A DNA stretch of 6,236 nt from an uncultured Lachnospiraceae bacterium (GCA_945788595.1 CALZMS010000062.1:1-6236), one strand, 5' to 3'; positions 1 to 6,236 are shown, counted from the stretch's first letter. The notes: generated by a model from the sequence alone, not told the origin. Numbers and translations are program-made.

Positions 1-20
1 GGACTATGTTAAAAACATGA

Positions 21-392
21 TTACCGGTGCACGATGGGCGGATCGGCACTGTGCAGCTGCTTTAGAATATCACAGAGTCCCTCCATATATCGCACCACGG
101 AAGCGGCGGTAAGGGATCTTTCTTCGATTTTTTCCTGCAGGGAACAACCGGAGATATATTCCTCGATAACCGTCAGCTGGCCCTGTTCCTCGGCAAAATC
201 AATGATCCGGGGGATTCCGTTGATGGGATGGCTGGACAGATATTCGTAAACCGGAAGATGATAGACATCCAGAATTTTTTTGACATAGATTTTTTTCGTG
301 CTCTGGTGCTGCACCAGACTGACATGGTGGTCTTCATTGAGCACGGCGATCGTCTTGTAATAAGAAAGCGCAAGGCGTTTTGAAATATCCAA
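21..392 (-). pseudogene. Ser/Thr protein kinase-like protein, N-terminal part, truncated at the HRD motif
   Basis: The 123-residue frame resembles the N-lobe of a eukaryotic-like Ser/Thr kinase of the kind Lachnospiraceae encode beside an XRE regulator. Visible elements are a VAIK-like Lys (K38 in IYVKK), a possible alpha-C Glu (E50), a hinge-like segment VIEEYISG (residues 75-82) and the beginning of the catalytic loop IVHR (120-123). No glycine-rich GxGxxG loop is evident; this also appears to be true of intact relatives, from memory. The frame then reads TAA where Asp of HRD should follow, so the catalytic Asp, the D-K-P-x-N segment, the DFG-like motif and the whole C-lobe are missing. The start is a TTG at 392; an in-frame stop lies upstream, and AGGA sits 8 bases before the TTG. 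The gene is divergent from the regulator at 448. It is probably inactive as a kinase. The window edge prevents distinguishing a deletion, an inserted element or an assembly break. Confidence 0.72.
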
Positions 393-424
393 AATATCAT
401 TCCTTTCATGATATGCTGGATATT

Positions 425-433
425 ATTATAGCA
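425..433 (-). promoter_or_regulatory. Extended -10 promoter for the kinase-like gene
   Basis: The minus strand reads TGCTATAAT, a perfect extended -10 (TGnTATAAT), 32 bases before the TTG start at 392. No good -35 is visible, as is usual when the TG extension is present. The same AT-rich block (TATTATTATA on the plus strand, 421-430) may also serve as the -10 of the divergent regulator gene, so the two promoters could overlap and be co-regulated. Confidence 0.5.
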
Positions 434-447
434 GATTGGAGATACGA

Positions 448-909
448 ATGAGTAAAAAAAGCACAAAAGAACTGGAAAACGCACTGGGAAGTACGCATGT
501 CAGCGACTTTGAAAAATTTTACCATGAAAATAAAGACGATATGAATATGGAGATGGATTCATTTTCCGTATACATCAAGGATCTGCTCAGAGAAAAAGGG
601 CTCACACAGCAAAAGGTATTTCTGCTGGCGGATATTCCGGAGCGGTACGGCTATAAGCTGCTGTCAGGCGAAAAACACACAAAACAGCGGGACGTGATCC
701 TTCGGATCTGCTATGCGGCAGAATGTACGCTGGAGGAGACGCAGAAGGCTCTGCGAAAATATGAGATGCCCCAGCTGTATGCCAAGATCCCCCGGGATGC
801 TCTGCTGATGATTATTTTTAATGAGCGGCCAGGCAGTATCATCGATGCCAATGCACTGTTAAAGAAAAATGGGATGGAGCCGCTCAGGACCAGTGGAGTG
901 CAGGAATAA
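448..909 (+). CDS. XRE-type helix-turn-helix regulator paired with kinase
   Basis: A 153-residue soluble protein. Residues 41-99 form an XRE/Cro-like helix-turn-helix region: helix 1 YIKDLLREKG, then LTQQKVFLLADI as the turn and recognition area, then a segment SGEKHTKQRDVILRICYA that matches the usual last helix of the fold. The C-terminal part (100-153) contains KIPRDALLMIIFN and ends in EPLRTSGVQE. I recognise this arrangement from small regulators next to Ser/Thr kinase genes in Lachnospiraceae, but no target is known to me. The ATG at 448 is chosen because GGAG at 438-441 lies six bases upstream; an in-frame TTG at 436 would overlap that site. The divergent orientation suggests it may control the shared intergenic region, or be a kinase substrate; both are inference. 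Confidence 0.8.
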   Translation: MSKKSTKELENALGSTHVSDFEKFYHENKDDMNMEMDSFSVYIKDLLREKGLTQQKVFLLADIPERYGYKLLSGEKHTKQRDVILRICYAAECTLEETQKALRKYEMPQLYAKIPRDALLMIIFNERPGSIIDANALLKKNGMEPLRTSGVQE

Positions 910-1124
910 TGTGCTTGCAATGTTAAAAGGGTTAGGGAACCATCGATGCTCAGGTCAGAAGAACGTATTTATGAATAATGCCATAAGGACAGAATACATG
1001 GGTGAGAGAACTTTGTATACGTATCTGGTGGTATGAGAGTCATATTTGTAAAAAACGGGCAGATAAACACGAAAACCAGAACACAAAAATGTTCTGTAAT
1101 ATTTTATTTCAGGAGGAATGGAAC
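910..1124. other. Gene-free stretch between regulator and lipoprotein
   Basis: About 215 bases with no convincing gene. A 38-codon frame beginning at 920 has no ribosome site and no recognisable content. I found no clear sigma-A promoter and no strong terminator behind the regulator gene. The only structured element is the small inverted repeat at 1077-1096. The promoter of the lipoprotein operon should lie here but cannot be placed with confidence. Confidence 0.6.
1077..1096 (+). repeat. Inverted repeat upstream of the lipoprotein gene
   Basis: CAGAACA (1077-1083) and TGTTCTG (1090-1096) are perfect reverse complements around a 6-base AT-rich spacer (caaaaa). The repeat ends 15 bases before the AGGAGG ribosome site at 1111-1116. 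It could be an operator or a small leader hairpin; the T-rich tail after it is too interrupted for a strong terminator. Confidence 0.4.
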
Positions 1125-2072
1125 ATGAAAAGAAATATGAAAAAAACAGCGGCAATTTTGGGAGTTGCATTAGCCATGTCTCTGATGGCAGGCTGTGGTG
1201 AAACTGCAGAAAAGGAAACAAAAGAAATTGTCGCAGGTGGAAGTGTCGCAGAAGAAAGCAGCTCAGAAGCGGCATCAGAAGCAGCTTCTCCGGTGACGGA
1301 ACCGGAAAATGCTGCTGCCGTATCATCAGACGTATCCATAGAAGAACAGGTTCTGGTAGAACAGGATGATGTTACCATTACCGCACAGGAATATGTGTCA
1401 GACAGTATCTTTGGAGATGGAATCAAAGTACTTCTGGATAATCAGTCAGATAAAGATATTCTTGTCGGCTGCAATGCACTTATCGTAAATGACTATATGA
1501 TTCAGGATCTTTTTGGTGCTGAGGTGGCTGCCGGCAAAAAATCCAATGAAGTTGTATATCTGTCAAGTGACGAGCTGGAAGCAGCGGGCATTGATTCTGT
1601 AGGAAAAATAGAGATTTATTTTAATGTCAGTGACGCAAACAGCTATGATACGCTGTTTTCTACAGACTGTGTGACAATACAAACCTCTGCCTTTGATCAG
1701 ATGGATACAACGCCAAATGATGCCGGAACAGAGCTCTATAATGAAAATGGCATCCGCATTGTCGGAAAGACGGTAGATGAAAACAGCTTCTGGGGAGCCG
1801 CCATTTTGCTGTATTGTGAAAATACATCAGATAGGGATGTATGTATACAGGTAGATGATATGTCTGTCAATGGATTTATGATGGATCCGTTTTTCTCCAC
1901 AACTGTATATGCGGGAAAAAAGGCTATAGATGATATCACATTAATGTCTGAGGATCTGGAACAGAATGGTATTACCTCTATCGATGAGATTGAATTGAAA
2001 TTCAATATTTTTGACAATGATTCCTTTGATACGATTGCGGATTCAGACCCGATTACTTTTTCCGCACAATAA
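1125..2072 (+). CDS. Secreted lipoprotein with two tandem copies of one domain
   Basis: A 315-residue predicted lipoprotein, anchored on the outer face of the membrane. Residues 1-23 form a Lys/Arg-rich start and hydrophobic segment leading to a lipobox MAGC with Cys24. A Ser/Ala/Glu-rich linker (about 38-70) follows. The rest is an internal duplication: copy one is about 76-188 and copy two about 203-315. In register are VNDYMIQDLF with VNGFMMDPFF, AGKK with AGKK, LSSDELEAAGI with LMSEDLEQNGI, and IEIYFNV..SYDT with IELKFNI..SFDT, at an offset of about 127 residues. Alternating hydrophobic patterns suggest beta-sandwich domains. I recall similar Lachnospiraceae lipoproteins but know no function. 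The ATG at 1125 is chosen because AGGAGG lies 8 bases upstream and the signal peptide begins there; the frame stays open to a GTG at 1002 without support. It is the first gene of an operon with the membrane protein at 2099. Confidence 0.85.
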   Translation: MKRNMKKTAAILGVALAMSLMAGCGETAEKETKEIVAGGSVAEESSSEAASEAASPVTEPENAAAVSSDVSIEEQVLVEQDDVTITAQEYVSDSIFGDGIKVLLDNQSDKDILVGCNALIVNDYMIQDLFGAEVAAGKKSNEVVYLSSDELEAAGIDSVGKIEIYFNVSDANSYDTLFSTDCVTIQTSAFDQMDTTPNDAGTELYNENGIRIVGKTVDENSFWGAAILLYCENTSDRDVCIQVDDMSVNGFMMDPFFSTTVYAGKKAIDDITLMSEDLEQNGITSIDEIELKFNIFDNDSFDTIADSDPITFSAQ

Positions 2073-2098
2073 GATAAACTACGGGAGGAATATTTCAT

Positions 2099-2452
2099 AT
2101 GAAAACATGGAAACTGGTGTCAGGAATATTATCTATTATTTTGTTTGCTATTGTATCACTTCAGTCCTGTGCGGCCGGAGTGTCCAATGCGCTGGAGGCA
2201 AATGGAGAAATATCTGGTACGATGGGAATTATGGTGGCTGCACTGATGCTGGCAGGAGGAATCGTGTCTATCTCTACACGGAAATCTGAGGGTAAAGGCG
2301 GAAACATTGCACTGATTGTTCTGTTTGGACTAGCTGCGCTGATCGGTTTTACCGGGCACGGCAGCTACAGTGATCTGGCTGTCTGGTCGGCGTGGTGCCT
2401 GATCAATGCGGTGCTGGCGTTGGTTTCTCTGATAAGGGCAGGAAAAAAATAG
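2099..2452 (+). CDS. Small four-helix membrane protein of unknown function
   Basis: A 117-residue, very hydrophobic protein with four likely membrane helices: about residues 5-27, 41-59, 69-86 and 95-112. A basic loop RKSEGKGG (61-68) lies between helices 2 and 3, and the C-terminus is basic (IRAGKK), consistent with these parts being cytoplasmic. I recognise it as similar to a conserved hypothetical protein common in Clostridia (an N-terminal MKTWKLVSGI start, a central LAGGIVSI motif), but no function is known to me. GGGAGGA at 2083-2089 lies 9 bases before the ATG, and the gene starts 26 bases after the lipoprotein stop, so the two are probably co-transcribed. The pair may form a lipoprotein plus membrane partner, which is inference. 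Cys24 follows a hydrophobic stretch (LQSCAAG), but helix 1 and the rest of the protein argue against a second lipoprotein. Confidence 0.8.
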   Translation: MKTWKLVSGILSIILFAIVSLQSCAAGVSNALEANGEISGTMGIMVAALMLAGGIVSISTRKSEGKGGNIALIVLFGLAALIGFTGHGSYSDLAVWSAWCLINAVLALVSLIRAGKK

Positions 2453-2466
2453 GTTTGATAACAGGT

Positions 2467-2513
2467 AAAAAGCTCAGCTTTGCATAATAATATGCAAAAC
2501 TGAGCTTTTTTAT
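2467..2513. terminator. Bidirectional intrinsic terminator
   Basis: An 11-bp outer stem AAAAAGCTCAG (2467-2477) / CTGAGCTTTTT (2500-2510) continues, after one C-A mismatch, into an 8-bp inner stem TTTGCATA / TATGCAAA around an ATAA loop. It is followed by a T tract on the plus strand and preceded by an A tract that becomes a T tract on the minus strand. It lies between the end of the lipoprotein operon and the end of cstA, so it can serve both convergent transcripts. Confidence 0.9.
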
Positions 2514-2593
2514 TATGAAAACAAAGCAGGGGTCAACTCAGATCATTTTTTCTCTGACGAATAAATATAGAAGACAGAAGACTGATCTTTATT

Positions 2594-4263
2594 TTAAGCC
2601 GCTTTTTCCGTCAGCTTATGTACACCCTGCACAGCTACGATCACGCCTAACAGCAGAAGCAGTACAGCAAAGATCAGCTGCAGTGTGCTGCCAAGGCTGA
2701 GCCCTACGGTGAACAGTGTTGTGCCCAGCTTATAGATAGTCATGGACAGGGCAGTATAGGTAACTGCCATCATGAAGAACATGGGGAGCCACAGCATTAC
2801 ACCCTGACGTTTGGTCTTTTTCAGGAAGACAGCACAGGCAACCAGAGCCAGTACGGACAGTAGCTGGTTGGCAGATCCAAACAGCGGCCAGATCTCAGCG
2901 TATCCCACTTTAGCCAGCAGATAAGAAAGAACCAGAGTCAGCGCAGTAGCAAAGTATTTATTGGTAACTACTTTAAGGAACGGGCTCATATGTTCTGTAT
3001 CCGTATCATCGTCCACGAAAAATTCCTGGAAGGACAGACGGCCAACACGGGCAACGGAGTCCAGAGAGGTCAGCGCAAAAGCGGAGATTGCCAGATTAAT
3101 CAGTGTATAAACCAGATCATGGGGTAATCCAATCACAGTCAGAAAATTAGCAATGGCACCGGCAAAAATCTGGGGCTGCGTGGTCAGACCCTGGGCAGCA
3201 GCTTCACCTTTACCGAAGGAAGCAACGGCAATCAGAGCGATGATGGCCAGCATACTTTCCATCAGCATGGCACCGAAGGAAACCGGCAGCATATTTTTTT
3301 CGTTTTTGATCTGCTTAGATGCGGTTCCGGAGGAGACCAGTGAATGGAAACCGGAAACTGCACCGCAGGCGATGGTAACAAACAGGATGGGGAACAGATA
3401 CTGTCCATCCACATTAAAACCTACAAAAGCCTCCAGATTACATGCCGGATTGGCAACAAATACGCCGATAACGGCGGCAACAATCATAAAGATCAGAAGG
3501 TAACTGTTCAGATAATCTCTTGGCTGAAGCAGTGCCCATACAGGAGCCACGCAGGCTACCATGACATACAGAAAGATGATGATATGCCATACTCCCCGGG
3601 AAAGGTATACCGGGAAAGAGCCACAGCAGCTATCAGCATAACAATTGCAATGGCGGTATTGACCCATTTGTTCATTCTGGTATATTTCAGAATAAGTCCC
3701 AGAGCCACAGCTTCCAGAATAAACAGCATGGAGGTGGTGGCAACAGCACCGTTGGCGGCAACTGTGCTCACTACACCGGCTTCATCGGTGATAAAACCGT
3801 TAAAAGTACCGGCAACAACGTCTGCAAAAGCGGCTACGACCAGGATGCAGAACAGCCAGCAGAATAAGAGAAACAGTTTTTTTCCGGTTTTACCGATATA
3901 TTCCTCAATGATATAGCCGATGGTGCGGCCTTTATTTTTAACAGATGCGTACATGGCGGCAAAGTCCTGCACTGCACCGAAGAATACACCGCCGATCAGG
4001 ATCCATAACAGTACCGGCAGCCATCCGAACATGGCGGCCTGGATAGGCCCGTTGATGGGCCCGGCACCGGCGATGGAAGCAAACTGATGTCCAAAGACTA
4101 CATTGGTGTCTGCGGGCACATAGTCTACACCGTCTTCCATTTCATAGGCGGGGGTTTTAGCAGTGGGATCAATGCCCCATTTGTTCTGTAAGTAACGTCC
4201 ATACAGGAGGTAGGCTCCTCCAAGTACTACGATGGCGATAACCATCATTAAAATTCCGTTCAT
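2594..4263 (-). pseudogene. cstA: CstA-family transporter (carbon starvation protein), frameshifted
   Basis: An integral membrane transporter of the CstA family; E. coli relatives CstA and BtsT import pyruvate, and peptide uptake has also been proposed. The first part (235-codon frame from ATG 4263) shows family features: many membrane helices, HQFASIAGAGPINGP (59-73), GWLPVLLWILIGGVFFGAVQDF (80-101) and ASVKNKGRTIG. The second part (other frame, to the TAA at 2594) continues with FPVYLSRGVWHIIIF, VWALLQPRDYLNSYLL and SGFHSLVSSGTASKQI, all typical. The frames join at about 3615-3617: after VAL (codon 216) one extra T would read straight into FPVYLSRG and give an uninterrupted 556-residue protein. 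Without it the frame ends early at SFCMSW. The ATG has AGAGG about 9 bases upstream and a T-box leader before it. This may be a true mutation or a base-call error; no slippery heptamer suggests programmed shifting. Confidence 0.88.
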
Positions 4264-4294
4264 TATTCTACCTCTTTTCTTGTAAGTTATCTAT

Positions 4295-4336
4295 AAAAAA
4301 CGCCTCTGCCGTTCCCGTTAAGGAACTGCAGAGGCG
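4295..4336 (-). terminator. T-box leader terminator upstream of cstA
   Basis: On the minus strand CGCCTCTGC (complement of 4328-4336) pairs with GCAGAGGCG (complement of 4301-4309), with an inner GTTCC/GGAAC pairing and a small loop. TTTTTT follows (complement of 4295-4300). The 5' arm contains the CCTCTG segment needed by the antiterminator, so the two structures exclude each other. It ends about 32 bases before the cstA start codon. Confidence 0.9.
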
Positions 4337-4578
4337 GAATTATTATCCGTGGTACCACTCTGTTTGTCTGTGAAAAACATCAGGCCGCTTAGTACTGTCA
4401 ATCAACAGCTTCTCTGATAACGTGGAGAGGACGTCTCCGCTTACTATAGTTTCAGCGGGAGGCTCATGGGTGATGTCGAATGTGTGCACCTGCCGTTTCG
4501 CACCAGCCAACGGCTCTCTGAAAGATGAATTCACAGACGATGTATCCCATTCATTGCTTGTTTGCGTTCGTTTATCTA
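4295..4578 (-). promoter_or_regulatory. T-box riboswitch controlling cstA, probable Ile specifier
   Basis: The minus strand carries the T-box core CAGAGTGGTACCACGG (complement of 4347-4362), with the tRNA-acceptor bulge TGGT at 4357-4354. The antiterminator forms by CAGAG (4362-4358) with CTCTG (4333-4329) and CGGA with TCCG; it competes with the terminator at 4295-4336. Upstream is stem I with the AG-bulge and distal-loop pattern AGAGAGCCGTT...GGCTGGTG...AACGG (about 4519-4493). The likely basal helix is ATGGG (4550-4546) with CCCAT (4470-4466). The specifier region reads CGAC-ATC-ACC; matching the usual GAA-NNN-ACC context gives ATC at 4474-4472, an isoleucine codon. TGGT in the bulge fits a tRNA ending ACCA, so discriminator A, which agrees with tRNA-Ile. 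Uncharged tRNA should permit cstA transcription. The 5' boundary is approximate. The T-box call is firm; the amino acid assignment is moderate. Confidence 0.88.
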
Positions 4579-4586
4579 CGCATTAT

Positions 4587-4615
4587 GTTTTATCACCGGA
4601 TGAGTATGTGCGCAA
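4587..4615 (-). promoter_or_regulatory. Probable promoter of the T-box/cstA transcript
   Basis: On the minus strand TTGCGC (4615-4610) is followed 17 bases later by TAAAAC (4592-4587), preceded by TGA, giving a TGn extension. It would start transcription just before stem I of the T-box. CATAAT a few bases further on is an alternative -10. Position fits; the boxes are imperfect. Confidence 0.4.
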
Positions 4616-4647
4616 GATTAATTTCATACATAATTTACGATAAAAGA

Positions 4648-4670
4648 GTAAAATGTTTGTGCATTTTTAC
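4648..4670. repeat. Imperfect palindrome between divergent cstA and panE promoters
   Basis: GTAAAATG (4648-4655) and CATTTTTAC (4662-4670) are reverse complements apart from one extra T, separated by TTTGTG. It sits between the two outward-facing promoters, upstream of both, a position typical of an operator. I do not recognise the motif as a known regulator's site. Confidence 0.35.
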
Positions 4671-4738
4671 AATGAGACGAGCTATGTTTTGATCAATAAA
4701 TCCGGCTGCACAGCAGGATAGTATTTTAATACGGGTTG

Positions 4739-4747
4739 TGCTATGAT
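4739..4747 (+). promoter_or_regulatory. Extended -10 promoter of panE
   Basis: TGCTATGAT matches an extended -10 (TGn plus TATGAT), 32 bases before the panE ATG at 4780. The expected -35 position (about 4719-4724, TAGTAT) is poor. A short inverted repeat GTATT-tt-AATAC lies at 4721-4732, just upstream. Confidence 0.5.
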
Positions 4748-4779
4748 AAACTCTGAATGAAATAAGGAGAAGAAAATTT

Positions 4780-5691
4780 ATGAAAAAGATAGAGAACGTA
4801 GCCATCATCGGCATGGGTGCCCTGGGCATTCTGTACGGTACCCAGTGTATCGATGCGGGACATCCGGTGCAGTTTATCATGAACAGCCAGAGAGTAGAAA
4901 AATATGCCGGAAAGCTATTTTACAAAAACGGTAAAGCCTACGAAATGCCCCTGTGCGACTGTAAGGATGCAAAACCGGCAGATCTCGTGATGGTGGCGGT
5001 AAAATACAACGGCCTGGCTTCGGCCATGGAGGATATGGCAAACTGTGTGGATGAGCACACGATCATCATGTCCGTAATGAATGGTATCGACAGCGAGGAG
5101 ATCCTGGAGAAGCGCTTCGGCCGGGAAAAACTGCTCTATACCGTAGCGCAGGGCATGGATGCCATGAAAGCTGGGGAAGCGCTGAAGTTTACAAAAATGG
5201 GCGAGCTGCATATCGGTGCCCGCTATGAAGAACAGAAAGAGAATGTAGATGCAGTGCAGGCCTATTTTGAAGAAATTCAGATGCCCTATGTACGGGAGGA
5301 GGATATCCTGTATCGTCTCTGGAGCAAGTTTATGCTGAATGTGGGTATTAATCAGTGCTGTATGGCGTTTAATACGACGTACCATGGCTGCCTGATTCCG
5401 GGAGAAGCCAACCGCACCATGATCTCCGCCATGAGAGAAGTGGTGGCACTGGCAAACAGTGAGAATATTCCTCTTACAGAGCAGGACCTGAACATGTACG
5501 TGGATATTCTGAAGACTTTGTCTCCCACGGGAATTCCATCCATGCAGCAGGATGCCGTGGCCCACAGACCCTCGGAAGTAGAGATGTTTGCGGGGACGGT
5601 CATCCAGAGAGCAAAGGAAAAGAACATCCTGGTACCTGTCAACGAGTTCTTGTATGAACGGATCAGAGAGATAGAAAAGAGCTGGAAATGA
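4780..5691 (+). CDS. panE: 2-dehydropantoate 2-reductase (ketopantoate reductase)
   Basis: A 303-residue cytoplasmic NADPH-dependent reductase of the PanE/ApbA family, which reduces ketopantoate to pantoate in pantothenate and coenzyme A synthesis. The N-terminal Rossmann fold starts with the dinucleotide motif GMGALG (11-16). Conserved positions can be matched to the E. coli enzyme by motif: K75 in VAVKYNG, N101 in SVMNGID, the catalytic Lys K183 in [13 protein letters not shown] with N187 and N191, and the C-terminal [19 protein letters not shown] with E266. Length is normal for the family. AGGAGA at 4765-4770 lies 9 bases before the ATG. It has its own extended -10 promoter and is divergent from the T-box-controlled cstA. 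Its last bases overlap the topB start by ATGA. Some clostridial ApbA-family paralogs may act on other 2-oxoacids, so substrate specificity is inferred from the family. Confidence 0.88.
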   Translation: MKKIENVAIIGMGALGILYGTQCIDAGHPVQFIMNSQRVEKYAGKLFYKNGKAYEMPLCDCKDAKPADLVMVAVKYNGLASAMEDMANCVDEHTIIMSVMNGIDSEEILEKRFGREKLLYTVAQGMDAMKAGEALKFTKMGELHIGARYEEQKENVDAVQAYFEEIQMPYVREEDILYRLWSKFMLNVGINQCCMAFNTTYHGCLIPGEANRTMISAMREVVALANSENIPLTEQDLNMYVDILKTLSPTGIPSMQQDAVAHRPSEVEMFAGTVIQRAKEKNILVPVNEFLYERIREIEKSWK

Positions 5692-6236
5692 AACATTTAG
5701 TTATAGCAGAAAAACCTTCGGTAGCCCGGGACATTGCCCGGGTGTTGGGCTGTCAGAAAAAGACAGCCACCTTTATGGAAGGACCGGAATATATCGTAAC
5801 CTGGGCTCTGGGGCATCTGGTGACTCTGGCAGATCCGGAAGAGTACGACAAGAAATACCAGAAATGGGAGATGGAGCCCCTGCCCATTATGCCGGAAAAA
5901 TGGAAGCTGGTGGTGATCCGCCAGACCTCCGCCCAGTTTCGGGCGGTAAAAGAGCAGATCTATCGTAAAGATGTGGAGGATATTATCATTGCCACAGATG
6001 CGGGACGGGAAGGTGAGCTGGTAGCCCGGTGGATTCTGGAAAAAGCGGATTGTCATAAGCCGCTGAAGCGGTTGTGGATCTCTTCAGTAACGGACAAAGC
6101 CATACGCGAGGGATTTTCTCGTTTGCATCCGGGCAGAGAATATTATCCGCTGTACCGTGCTGCGGTGGCCCGTGCTGAAGCAGACTGGCTGGTGGGCATC
6201 AATGCCACCAGAGCGTTGACCTGCAAATACAATGCC
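5688..6236 (+). CDS. topB: DNA topoisomerase III (type IA), N-terminal part, runs off window
   Basis: The first 183 codons of a type IA topoisomerase, which cuts one DNA strand and passes another to decatenate and relax DNA. The N-terminal TOPRIM domain begins at once: [14 protein letters not shown] (4-17) with catalytic-site Glu E8, then the second half [18 protein letters not shown] (99-116) with D104 and E108. DAGREGE, with Gly instead of the second Asp, is as I recall it in Gram-positive TopB enzymes. [12 protein letters not shown] (128-139) and [14 protein letters not shown] (165-178) follow, typical of domain IV. The window ends just before the expected GRVQTPT segment, so the active Tyr is not seen. 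The ATG overlaps the panE stop (ATGA), so translation is probably coupled; no strong ribosome site precedes it. The frame stays open to the window end. Confidence 0.92.
   Translation, partial: MKHLVIAEKPSVARDIARVLGCQKKTATFMEGPEYIVTWALGHLVTLADPEEYDKKYQKWEMEPLPIMPEKWKLVVIRQTSAQFRAVKEQIYRKDVEDIIIATDAGREGELVARWILEKADCHKPLKRLWISSVTDKAIREGFSRLHPGREYYPLYRAAVARAEADWLVGINATRALTCKYNA

Noticed and set aside
920..1036. 38-codon plus-strand frame after the regulator gene
   Set aside because: No ribosome site, no recognisable composition and an unstructured sequence.
1002..1124. 41-codon in-frame extension of the lipoprotein from a GTG
   Set aside because: It lacks a ribosome site and would bury the signal peptide; AGGAGG and the signal peptide support ATG 1125.
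3610..3620. Programmed ribosomal frameshift in cstA
   Set aside because: The local codons CTT-TCC-CGG do not make a slippery heptamer, and no such recoding is known to me in this family.
3344..3916. 190-codon plus-strand frame opposite cstA
   Set aside because: It is antisense to strongly conserved CstA sequence and has no coding features of its own.
4343..4534. 63-codon minus-strand open frame within the cstA leader
   Set aside because: It lies wholly inside the T-box structural elements, has no ribosome site, and its sequence is explained by the RNA motifs.
4915..5565. 216-codon minus-strand frame opposite panE
   Set aside because: His-rich antisense translation of a clear panE gene; no start signals.
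5697..6056. 119-codon minus-strand frame opposite topB
   Set aside because: Antisense to conserved TOPRIM motifs; the plus strand is clearly coding.
1..6236. CRISPR array, tRNA or rRNA genes, complete insertion sequence
   Set aside because: No regularly spaced repeats, cloverleaf sequences, rRNA segments or transposase frames were seen on either strand.

Overview
The window looks like chromosomal DNA from a low-to-moderate GC Gram-positive anaerobe of the Clostridia, most likely a gut Lachnospiraceae (Blautia-like) species. The reasons are strong AGGAGG-type ribosome sites, a TTG start codon, a T-box leader, and a paired Ser/Thr kinase-like gene and XRE-type regulator of a kind I recognise from that family. 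The genus is inferred from memory, not measured.

Layout. (1) Positions 1-909: a divergent pair. The minus-strand gene is the N-terminal part of a kinase-like protein whose frame stops right after the His-Arg of the HRD catalytic motif. The plus-strand gene is a small helix-turn-helix regulator. (2) 910-1124: gene-free, with one small inverted repeat. (3) 1125-2452: a two-gene operon encoding a secreted lipoprotein made of two tandem copies of one domain, followed by a small four-helix membrane protein. It ends in a long bidirectional hairpin terminator at 2467-2513. (4) 2594-4263, minus strand: a carbon-starvation (CstA) family transporter, split by an apparent one-base deletion near 3615-3617. 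(5) 4264-4779: a regulatory region. On the minus strand it holds a complete T-box riboswitch (stem I, T-box antiterminator, terminator) that controls cstA. The specifier reads best as AUC (isoleucine). On the plus strand it holds an extended -10 promoter for the next gene. (6) 4780-5691: panE/apbA-type ketopantoate reductase. It overlaps by ATGA with the start of a type IA topoisomerase (topB), which runs off the window at 6236.

How the parts fit. The most distinctive signal is a tRNA-sensing T-box on a CstA transporter gene. This means transporter expression should rise when uncharged tRNA (probably tRNA-Ile) accumulates. Known CstA/BtsT proteins import pyruvate, and peptide uptake has also been proposed for the family. 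Isoleucine, valine and the PanE substrate ketopantoate all derive from pyruvate chemistry. A link between branched-chain amino acid supply and pyruvate or peptide import is therefore plausible, but it is inference. Two genes in this short window (kinase and cstA) look broken, which suggests recent decay or sequence error.
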